Shown here in pieces: positions 1 through 4,804 of a DNA stretch of 5,330 nt. Where the stretch lies: contig JANXXA010000510.1 of assembly GCA_025350885.1 (NCBI GenBank), positions 1 to 5,330 of the forward strand, given 5' to 3'. Under the pieces are notes generated by a model, which did not search any database, had not been told where the DNA came from, and saw nothing but the letters and a program-made list of their open reading frames with translations. The stretch is from Phenylobacterium sp. (GTDB lineage Bacteria > Pseudomonadota > Alphaproteobacteria > Caulobacterales > Caulobacteraceae). The translations under genes and the position numbers were made by a program. How positions within the stretch are numbered: the first letter of the stretch is position 1; each line of letters begins with the position of its first letter.

Positions 1-987
1 GGGCCCTACGACCTGGTGATGGTCGGCACACCCAACCACCTGCATTTTGAACATCTGAACCTGGCGCTTGACGCCGGCTATCCGGTGTTCGCCGAGAAGC
101 CGATCGTGCGCACCCAGGCCGAGAGCCTGGCGCTGGCCAGCCGACTGGCCGCCGGCGGCGGCCCGCCGCTCTACATCGGCCTGGTGATGCGCTCCATGCC
201 GATCGTGCGCGAGGTGATCGCCCGCGTTGAGTCAGGCGAACTCGGCGCGCTGGTGTCCATCGACGCCACCGAACACCTGCCGCCCGAGCACGGGGGTTAC
301 CTCGCCCGCAACTGGCGCCGGCGCGCGGAATGGGGCGGGTCGTACCTGCTGGACAAGGTCTGCCACGACTTCGATATCTTCGGCCGCCTGGCCGGCGCGC
401 GGCCGGCGCGGGTGGCGAGCTTCGGTGGGCGGCGGATCTTCACCGCCGAGCGGGCCCCGACCGCGCCCAGGACCTATGACAACGGCGAGGCCGCCTATGC
501 CCTGCGCGATGCCGGCTGGGCGGGCGCCAACGACAGCTTCCAGTCCGACATGGACGTCACCGATCACCAGGTGGCGATGGTCGAGTACGAGAACCAGGTC
601 CGCCTGTCGTTCCACGCCAACAGCCACGTCGCGCTCACCGAACGGCGCTGGTACCTGGCCGGGACCGAGGGGACGCTGATCGCCGACCTGGTTCGCAACC
701 GCCTGATGGTCCGCCGCGCCCTGGATCGGCGAAAGCCCGAGCGGATCGACTACGGCGACCGCACCGAGGACGCCCACAACGGCGCCGACCAGGCCATGGC
801 CCGCGACCTGCTGGCCTCGCTGCGGGACGGCGCGCCGTTCCCGGTGACCCCCTTCGACAGCCTGGAGGCGGGGCTGACGGTGATGGCCATCGACGAGGCC
901 ATGGCGTCGGGCGAGGTCCTGGACTGCCGGCCGATGTGGGCGCGCTATGACGCCGCCATGACCAGCGCGCCGCCCAGCAGATCCTGA
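1..987 (+). CDS. Gfo/Idh/MocA-family NAD(P)-dependent oxidoreductase (5' partial)
   Basis: The frame is open from base 1 and ends at TGA 985-987, leaving 328 visible residues. The N-terminal part of the Rossmann fold, including the GxGxxG dinucleotide loop, lies upstream, so the Met/Val codons near base 16 are internal and not the start. The visible part begins at the strand YDLVMVGTPNHLHFEH, followed by the family hallmark AEKP (Glu32-Lys33-Pro34, bases 94-102), whose Lys contacts cofactor and substrate in this family. The C-terminal alpha/beta domain carries LLDKVCHDFD, with His122 and Asp125 in the usual catalytic H-x-x-D region. Family enzymes oxidise or reduce sugars, inositols and related polyols, or hydrolyse glycosides by an NAD-dependent redox route, in the cytoplasm. 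The visible length plus about 60-70 missing residues fits the usual 350-400. The 3' end overlaps the convergent PIG-L gene by 43 bp. The family is secure; the substrate is unknown. Confidence 0.93.
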   Translation, partial: GPYDLVMVGTPNHLHFEHLNLALDAGYPVFAEKPIVRTQAESLALASRLAAGGGPPLYIGLVMRSMPIVREVIARVESGELGALVSIDATEHLPPEHGGYLARNWRRRAEWGGSYLLDKVCHDFDIFGRLAGARPARVASFGGRRIFTAERAPTAPRTYDNGEAAYALRDAGWAGANDSFQSDMDVTDHQVAMVEYENQVRLSFHANSHVALTERRWYLAGTEGTLIADLVRNRLMVRRALDRRKPERIDYGDRTEDAHNGADQAMARDLLASLRDGAPFPVTPFDSLEAGLTVMAIDEAMASGEVLDCRPMWARYDAAMTSAPPSRS

Positions 988-1703
988 AGCCAGGGCGTCT
1001 TCGGATAGGGCTCATGCCGATACTGGCGGAAGCCCTCGGCCACGGCCACGCCGAAGTCCGCGCCGCGGCGGCGGGACCAGGCCTCCATGGAGCCCAGATG
1101 GTCGGCGATGCCGTGCTGGCGGGCGACCCACTGCGCCTGGCTCACATGGGCGGCGAGCATCCGCTGCTTCAGCGGAAAGCCGCCTTCGATATCGACGCCG
1201 AAGTCGGCGACCACCCGGCGGCCCTCGCGGTCGCGCCCGCCGATCGGGTCCATGAAATAGAGGTGCGGGATCGCCGCCAGCGGCGCCGCCGGGCCGGTGC
1301 GATAGTTGGGCACCGAGGCGGCGAAACAGGCGTCGCGGACCAGTTCGCTCGTCGCCTCATGGTCGGGGTGATAGTCGGCGGGCGAAGCGGTGATGACGAT
1401 GTCGGCGCAGGCTTGCCGGATCAGCTCGGTCACAGCCCGACGCGCGCGATCGTCGTTGAACACCCCCAGATCGGGTAGGTCGGCGCAGGCGTAGGCCGCG
1501 CCGATCATCGCCGCGGCGCTGGCGGCCTCGGCCTTGCGGATGCGGGCGGTTTCCAGAAGGTCGGTCGCGTCCGAACCGCACTCGCCGGCGGTCAGCGTGG
1601 CGATGCGGATCGTGTGGCCGTCGGCGGCCAGCAGCGCCAGCGCGCCGGCCGCCAGGTGTTCGATATCGTCAGGATGGGCGTGGACCGCCAGGATGGTCGC
1701 CAT
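945..1703 (-). CDS. PIG-L / LmbE-like zinc-dependent deacetylase
   Basis: This is a 252-residue protein, normal for the family. The N-terminal strand ends in AHPDD-x-E (His10, Asp12, Asp13). By analogy with MshB, His10 and Asp13 bind zinc and Asp12 is the catalytic base. The TLTAGECGS segment (37-45) matches the conserved TxGExG loop. YHPDH at 111-115 supplies the third zinc ligand, probably His115. Known members remove N-acetyl groups from sugars such as GlcNAc-inositol, GlcNAc-PI, chitobiose or antibiotic precursors; the substrate here is unknown. The ATG lies 9 bp after the stop of the SDR gene on the same strand. No strong Shine-Dalgarno is visible there (CGTGGCGAC precedes the ATG), so translation may depend on ribosomes finishing the SDR. 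The TAG stop at 945-947 lies inside the opposing Gfo gene, with no room for a separate terminator. The pairing with a Gfo enzyme would suit amino-sugar or glycoside metabolism, but this is inference. Confidence 0.93.
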   Translation of the reverse strand: MATILAVHAHPDDIEHLAAGALALLAADGHTIRIATLTAGECGSDATDLLETARIRKAEAASAAAMIGAAYACADLPDLGVFNDDRARRAVTELIRQACADIVITASPADYHPDHEATSELVRDACFAASVPNYRTGPAAPLAAIPHLYFMDPIGGRDREGRRVVADFGVDIEGGFPLKQRMLAAHVSQAQWVARQHGIADHLGSMEAWSRRRGADFGVAVAEGFRQYRHEPYPKTPWLQDLLGGALVMAAS

Positions 1704-1712
1704 GTCGCCACG

Positions 1713-2684
1713 CTAGCCGCCGAGACGCCAGCCGACGTCTCGCGCCATGACGGCGAAGAACTCCGGCGTATAGGCGGCCTCAGGGTCGGCGCGGACCATG
1801 GCGTCCATGGTCACGGCGTCGTCGCCGACCAGGATGCGCCAGCGCTCAGCCTTCACGCCGGCAAGGATCACAGCCGCCGCCTGGGCCGCGGTCATCGGCG
1901 CTTCCTCCAGGAACCGGCGGTGCTGTTCGGCGGCCACAGCCTGGATGGCCTCATCGGTCATCTGGCTCACGTCGAGCCCGGTTCGCGAGATCCGCGCCCG
2001 CGCCCGCTCCAGGTCCTCGGCGCTCAAGGCATCCTCGTCGCGCCGCGTCATCACCTTGCGCGAGTTGGCGACGATGGAGGTGCCGATGTGGCCGGGCATG
2101 ACCACCGAGCACTTGATGTGCGGGGCGTTGAGCGCCAGGTCGGTGATCAGCGCCTCGGTGAACCCCTTCACCGCGAACTTGGCGGCCGCATAGGCGGTAT
2201 GCGAGACGTGGGGGCCAAGGCTCGCCCAGAAGCCGTTGACGCTGGAGGTGTTGACGATGTGGCCTTCATCGGCGGCCAGCATCATCGGCAGGAACGTCCG
2301 CACCCCCAGATAGACCCCGCCCCAGCAGACATTGAACGTCCGCTCCCAGTCTTCGCGGCTGTCGTTGAGCATGGAGCCGCCGCCGCCGATGCCGGCGTTG
2401 TTGAACAGCAGGTGGACCCGGTCGGTCTCATGCTGAGCCGCCATCTCGCCCCGGAAGGCGATCAGCTGGGCCTCGTCGGAGACATCGGCGATATGGGTGG
2501 TCACCCGCGTGCCCTGCGGGGGCCGGTCCTGCTCGATCAGCCGCACGGTCTCGGCCATGTTGCGGGCGGAGACATCGCACATGGCGACATTGCAGCCCTC
2601 GGCGACCAGTTGCCGCGCCAGTTCGCGACCCATGCCCGTGCCGCCGCCGGTGAGCACGGCTGTCCTGCCTGCGAAGTCCTTCAT
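1713..2684 (-). CDS. Classical short-chain dehydrogenase/reductase (SDR)
   Basis: This is a 323-residue cytoplasmic NAD(P)-dependent oxidoreductase. The nucleotide-binding motif is TGGGTGMG at 12-19. Asp37 sits at the end of strand beta-2, which in this family usually favours NAD(H) over NADP(H). ADVSD (66-70) contacts the adenine, and NNAG is at 95-98. The catalytic tetrad is readable as Asn118, Ser148 (SSVNG), Tyr165 and Lys169 (YAAAK). The Ser-Tyr spacing is 17, against 13 in FabG, because of a short insert GPHVSHTA. The protein is about 70 residues longer than a minimal SDR. The extra C-terminal part contains a charged helical stretch (about 220-262) and RWRILVGDDA (281-290). This architecture is familiar among broadly annotated SDRs of alphaproteobacteria and actinobacteria that act on hydroxy/keto groups of lipids, steroids or xenobiotics. 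The start is supported by GGGAG 6 nt upstream. It is the first gene of a two-gene operon with the PIG-L deacetylase. Substrate unknown. Confidence 0.94.
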   Translation of the reverse strand: MKDFAGRTAVLTGGGTGMGRELARQLVAEGCNVAMCDVSARNMAETVRLIEQDRPPQGTRVTTHIADVSDEAQLIAFRGEMAAQHETDRVHLLFNNAGIGGGGSMLNDSREDWERTFNVCWGGVYLGVRTFLPMMLAADEGHIVNTSSVNGFWASLGPHVSHTAYAAAKFAVKGFTEALITDLALNAPHIKCSVVMPGHIGTSIVANSRKVMTRRDEDALSAEDLERARARISRTGLDVSQMTDEAIQAVAAEQHRRFLEEAPMTAAQAAAVILAGVKAERWRILVGDDAVTMDAMVRADPEAAYTPEFFAVMARDVGWRLGG

Positions 2685-2690
2685 GTGCGT

Positions 2691-2695
2691 CTCCC
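2691..2695 (-). promoter_or_regulatory. Ribosome binding site of the SDR gene
   Basis: On the minus strand GGGAG lies 6 nt before the ATG at 2684. This is good Shine-Dalgarno spacing and fixes the start immediately before the dinucleotide-binding strand, where an SDR should begin. Confidence 0.75.
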
Positions 2696-2776
2696 ATCGC
2701 CGTGTCGGCCAGATCGCAACCTAACACCCTGCCGCCGGGTCAGGCGCAACCGCCTCGTCGCAGTCTGACGCTTCCG

Positions 2777-2792
2777 TTCAGCGATCATTCAG
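2777..2792 (+). promoter_or_regulatory. TTCAG direct repeat, 11-bp period (possible response-regulator box)
   Basis: TTCAGCGATCATTCAG holds two TTCAG copies whose starts are exactly 11 bp apart, about one helical turn. A degraded third copy (TGACG at 2766-2770) falls 11 bp further upstream. OmpR/PhoB-family response regulators are known to bind direct repeats with this period. The box lies in the 155-bp region between the divergent SDR gene and the secreted-protein gene, 47 bp before the latter's ATG, a plausible activator position. No convincing -35/-10 pair was found nearby. The regulator is not identifiable from this window. Confidence 0.4.
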
Positions 2793-2806
2793 TCGGGAAA
2801 TCCGAC
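2792..2806. promoter_or_regulatory. Short inverted repeat in divergent promoter region
   Basis: GTCGGGAAATCCGAC has perfect 5-bp arms (GTCGG / CCGAC) around a 5-nt centre. It starts on the last base of the TTCAG direct repeat. It could be a dimeric repressor operator, or could occur by chance in GC-rich DNA. It is too short to call a terminator and has no T-run. Confidence 0.25.
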
Positions 2807-2827
2807 AAGCGCCGGTACATCGGACTT

Positions 2828-2831
2828 GGAG
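2828..2831 (+). promoter_or_regulatory. Ribosome binding site of the secreted protein gene
   Basis: GGAG lies 8 nt upstream of the ATG at 2840. It decides the start: the frame stays open back to 2702, but only the start at 2840 has this site and directly begins a signal peptide. Confidence 0.65.
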
Positions 2832-2839
2832 CCTCGAAC

Positions 2840-3259
2840 ATGAGCAAGACCCTCACAGCGGCGATGGCGGCGGTGACCCTGGTCGGCGCGATCAGCGCGA
2901 CGGCCCTGCCGGCGCAGGCGCGCGACCATGATCGCGGCTACGGCTACGGCTATGACCACGGCTACGATCACGGATACGGCTATCGCGGCTACGATGACGA
3001 TCATGATCGTCGCCACCGGGACAACAGCGGCGCGGCGATCGCCGCCGGCGTGCTGGGCCTGGCGCTGGGCGCCGCGCTGCTTTCCAGTAGCCGCAACACT
3101 TACAATTCGGCCGAGTACAATTCCGGCGGATACTATGACCGCGGCGACTATGATCGCGGCTACTCTCAGCAGGCCTATCGGGTCTGCGAAGCCTCGCGCT
3201 GGGTCTGGGACCCCTACATCGGCCAGCGGGTGATCGTGCGCAGCCGCTACGCCTGCTGA
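2840..3259 (+). CDS. Small secreted Tyr/Gly/Asp/His-rich protein of unknown function
   Basis: This is a 139-residue protein. A Sec signal peptide is clear: MSKTL, a hydrophobic Ala/Val core, then LPAQA with likely cleavage after Ala27, so the product is exported to the periplasm or surface. Residues 28-61 are low-complexity Tyr, Gly, Asp, His and Arg repeats (GYGYGYDHGYDHGYGY, then DDDHDRRHRD), which could bind metal. Residues 63-82 form a Gly/Ala-rich hydrophobic segment resembling a glycine zipper, able to associate with or insert in membrane. Residues 87-109 are a second Tyr/Asp/Gly repeat. The C-terminal module (112-139) has Cys116, the aromatic core RWVWDPYIG and a final Cys139, possibly a disulfide pair. 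Proteins with this type of C-terminal end are, from memory, common uncharacterised exported proteins in Caulobacterales. The start at 2840 is chosen over upstream in-frame codons because of GGAG 8 nt upstream and the signal peptide. The last 13 bp overlap the opposing oxidoreductase gene. No enzymatic motif is seen. Confidence 0.88.
   Translation: MSKTLTAAMAAVTLVGAISATALPAQARDHDRGYGYGYDHGYDHGYGYRGYDDDHDRRHRDNSGAAIAAGVLGLALGAALLSSSRNTYNSAEYNSGGYYDRGDYDRGYSQQAYRVCEASRWVWDPYIGQRVIVRSRYAC
2921..3022 (+). repeat. Tyr/Gly/Asp/His low-complexity coding repeat
   Basis: The segment is built from short imperfect units around GGCTAC and TATGACCACGG, encoding GYGY and YDHG units (residues 28-61 of the secreted protein). 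It is internal to the gene and probably prone to slippage or unit gain and loss. A weaker cousin encoding YDRGDYDRGY lies at about 3137-3163. Confidence 0.75.
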
Positions 3260-4407
3260 GCCTCGACGGTGAAGGTCAGGCCGGCGTTGGCCTGCAGGCG
3301 ATCCACCAGCTTGCCCTGCATGGCGGCGCCCGGCGTCCAGACGCCGCCGGGGATGCTCGCGCAGTCCTTGACCAGGCAGATCGCCGCCTCGGCCAGCATC
3401 TTCGACGTCGAGCCGTAGCCCGGGTCCCGGTCGCCCTTGACCGCCACGCGCACCTTGCGGCCGTCTGCGGCGATGCCGACGAACAGGATGTCGTAGAAGC
3501 CCGCGTCGCGCTCGGCCTTGCTGGGTCCGTCACCGGGCTTGGGCGCGTTCGGCCCCATGCCGGTGAACTCGGTCGGCGCGCCGGGAACCACGATGGACAT
3601 CTCGTCGTACTGGAACGCCTCGCCCCACCGATGACCCAGCAAGGCGTTGGCGCGGTGGACATTCTTGGTGTTGATCATCGCCATCATGAACGGGCCGACG
3701 TCGGCGCCAAGGTCGTCGTCGCGGTGGACCGTGTTGCCGTCCGGCTGGTCCGCGCCCTGGAATCCGGGCGTCAGGGCGAAGGGGTTCATCAGCAGCATGC
3801 CGATAGCGGGATCCTTCTGAACCGCCGCCATGGTCGCCGCGCCTGACGCCGCGGTGCCGCCGGAGAGGCCGCCACGCATGGCGCGCAGGCGACCCTTCAC
3901 GCGCGGAACATAGGCGCCCAGCTGCGCCTTGGCGGTTTCCTCACAGAACCAGACCCCGAGCTCGAAGGGGATGGAATCAAAGCCGCAGGAGTGGACGATC
4001 CGCGCACCCGACGCCTTGGCGGTCGCGGTGTGGGCGTCGATCACCGCGCGCATCCAGTTGGGTTCACCGGTGAGGTCCAGGCAATCGGTCCCGATCCGGG
4101 CGCAGGCCGCCACCAGCCCGTTGCCGTAGAGCTGATAGGGTCCGACCGTGGTGATGATCGCCTTGGCGCGGCGGACCATGGCCTCCAGCTGGGCGGGATC
4201 ATCTGCGTCAGCGACCACCAGCGGCGTTTCGGCAGGCGCGCCGATCGCCTCGCGCACCTGCGCCAGCTTTTCGGCGCTGCGGCCGGCCATCGCCCATTTG
4301 ATCTCGCCGCCGACGCCATACCGCTGGGCCAAGTACTCGGCCACAAGGCGTCCGGTGTAGCCGCTCGCGCCATAGACGATGATGTCAAATTCGGCGTTGG
4401 GGTTCAT
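3247..4407 (-). CDS. Saccharopine dehydrogenase-like / trans-acting enoyl reductase family oxidoreductase
   Basis: This is a 386-residue protein with an N-terminal Rossmann fold. IIVYGASGYTGRLVAEYL (9-26) holds the GxxGxxG dinucleotide loop, followed by AGRS (41-44), TTVGPY (86-91) and YGNGLVAACA. Further family signatures are DLTGE (111-115), HSCGFDSIPFELG (139-151), SGGTAASG (182-189) and GGVWTPGAAM (354-363). This pattern matches the saccharopine dehydrogenase-like group that includes mycobacterial Rv2953, a trans-acting enoyl reductase acting on polyketide-type lipids, and eukaryotic SCCPDH. It is not the lysine-pathway enzyme itself. A reductase on an acyl or lipid substrate is the best guess, but the substrate is unproven. 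ATG 4407 is preferred over an in-frame TTG at 4425 because AGGGA precedes it by 9 nt and the family normally begins just before the Rossmann strand. It is divergent from the 4532 gene and overlaps the secreted-protein gene by 13 bp at the 3' end. Confidence 0.92.
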   Translation of the reverse strand: MNPNAEFDIIVYGASGYTGRLVAEYLAQRYGVGGEIKWAMAGRSAEKLAQVREAIGAPAETPLVVADADDPAQLEAMVRRAKAIITTVGPYQLYGNGLVAACARIGTDCLDLTGEPNWMRAVIDAHTATAKASGARIVHSCGFDSIPFELGVWFCEETAKAQLGAYVPRVKGRLRAMRGGLSGGTAASGAATMAAVQKDPAIGMLLMNPFALTPGFQGADQPDGNTVHRDDDLGADVGPFMMAMINTKNVHRANALLGHRWGEAFQYDEMSIVVPGAPTEFTGMGPNAPKPGDGPSKAERDAGFYDILFVGIAADGRKVRVAVKGDRDPGYGSTSKMLAEAAICLVKDCASIPGGVWTPGAAMQGKLVDRLQANAGLTFTVEAQQA

Positions 4408-4416
4408 GGCGTCGCA

Positions 4417-4421
4417 TCCCT
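4417..4421 (-). promoter_or_regulatory. Ribosome binding site deciding the start at 4407
   Basis: AGGGA on the minus strand lies 9 nt before the ATG. It falls between the alternative TTG (4425) and the ATG, so it can serve only the ATG. Confidence 0.5.
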
Positions 4422-4450
4422 GCAAGTGTGCGGCGGCACCCTGCCTAGAA

Positions 4451-4463
4451 TTGACACTGTAAG
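4451..4463. promoter_or_regulatory. Pseudo-palindrome with TTGACA, TetR-operator-like
   Basis: TTGACACTGTAAG is centred on ACA-C-TGT, with a further T/A match outside it and one mismatch. TetR-family regulators often bind sites of the form TTNACANTGTNAA. The first six bases are also a perfect -35 hexamer (TTGACA) facing the plus-strand small gene and PhyH, but no good -10 stands 16-18 bp downstream (the nearest, CATTAT at 4481, is 24 bp away). The site lies in the 124-bp region between the divergent genes starting at 4407 and 4532, so it could control either or both. No TetR gene is in the window. Confidence 0.35.
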
Positions 4464-4518
4464 CAATCGCCCGTCGGCGCCATTATCCTGGACGCGGATC
4501 GGGCCGTTCAAGTCCGCC

Positions 4519-4526
4519 GGGAGGAG
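4519..4526 (+). promoter_or_regulatory. Strong ribosome binding site of the 90-aa gene
   Basis: GGGAGGAG lies 5 nt before the ATG at 4532 and is the strongest Shine-Dalgarno in the window. It shows that the small frame is a real, well-translated gene. Confidence 0.8.
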
Positions 4527-4531
4527 TTGGG

Positions 4532-4804
4532 ATGCGTCAGAAAGTGCTGGTTCTCTATCTGGCCAACTCGGCCCTCGACGCCCCGACCGTGGCCTGGGCG
4601 GTCTATGACGGGACCGGCGAGACCCGGCCGATGGCCGGCGACAACGATCAGGCGCCCTACCGCACCGGGGTCGAGGCGCTGAAGGACGGCTGGCGGCTGA
4701 TCCAGGCGGCGCAGATTCTGCCGCACAGCCGGGGCGACGAGTTTGACCTGGCCTATCTGAAATACGAGTTCTTCTTCGAAAAGCTGGTGGAGACCTCCGC
4801 ATGA
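4532..4804 (+). CDS. Conserved-looking 90-residue protein of unknown function, coupled to PhyH
   Basis: I recognise no named family. The protein is soluble, with no signal peptide or membrane segment. It starts with a hydrophobic strand (KVLVLYLAN, 4-12). A central AWAVYDGTGETRPMAGD (21-37) with Tyr25-Asp26-Gly27 follows, then a helix running into ALKDGWRLIQ (49-58), and an acidic/aromatic end LAYLKYEFFFEKLVE (73-87). The alternating strand/helix layout suggests a compact alpha/beta fold. It has a strong ribosome binding site, and its TGA overlaps the ATG of the downstream PhyH gene (ATGA, 4801-4804), so the two should be made together in fixed ratio. A role as partner, chaperone or regulator of the oxygenase is therefore plausible but inferred only from position. 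I have an unverified memory of similar small proteins beside PhyH genes in other bacteria. It is not a shadow frame: codon use matches its neighbours. Confidence 0.85.
   Translation: MRQKVLVLYLANSALDAPTVAWAVYDGTGETRPMAGDNDQAPYRTGVEALKDGWRLIQAAQILPHSRGDEFDLAYLKYEFFFEKLVETSA

Noticed and set aside
232..777. Overlapping frames on both strands inside the Gfo gene
   Set aside because: They have no family motifs and are shadows of a gene with clear EKP and HxxD signatures.
2718..2749. Possible SDR promoter on the minus strand (TTGCGC with TAGGTT or TGTTAG)
   Set aside because: TAGGTT is 20 bp from the -35-like hexamer, which is too far. TGTTAG has the right 17-bp spacing but matches only about three -10 positions.
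1614..2768. A 384-codon open frame on the plus strand, opposite the SDR and PIG-L genes
   Set aside because: It is antisense to two genes with full catalytic motifs. Its translation is the usual Gly/Arg/His/Asp-rich mirror of GC-rich coding DNA, with no recognisable domain and no ribosome binding site of note.
2702..2839. N-terminal extension of the secreted protein using an upstream start at 2702
   Set aside because: It would place 46 polar, proline-rich residues before a clear signal peptide and would translate across the regulatory repeats. The ATG at 2840 has its own GGAG.
2921..3022. Repeat cluster considered as CRISPR or a tandem-repeat element
   Set aside because: The units are short, imperfect and in phase with codons of a secreted protein. 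There are no spacers of uniform length.
4408..4425. TTG start at 4425 for the enoyl-reductase-like gene
   Set aside because: It adds six residues outside the family's usual start. The AGGGA site lies between the TTG and the ATG, so it supports only the ATG.
4446..4451. TAGAAT as a plus-strand -10 element
   Set aside because: The hexamer is good, but the bases 17 bp upstream (CAAGTG) do not resemble a -35 box, so no promoter can be supported.
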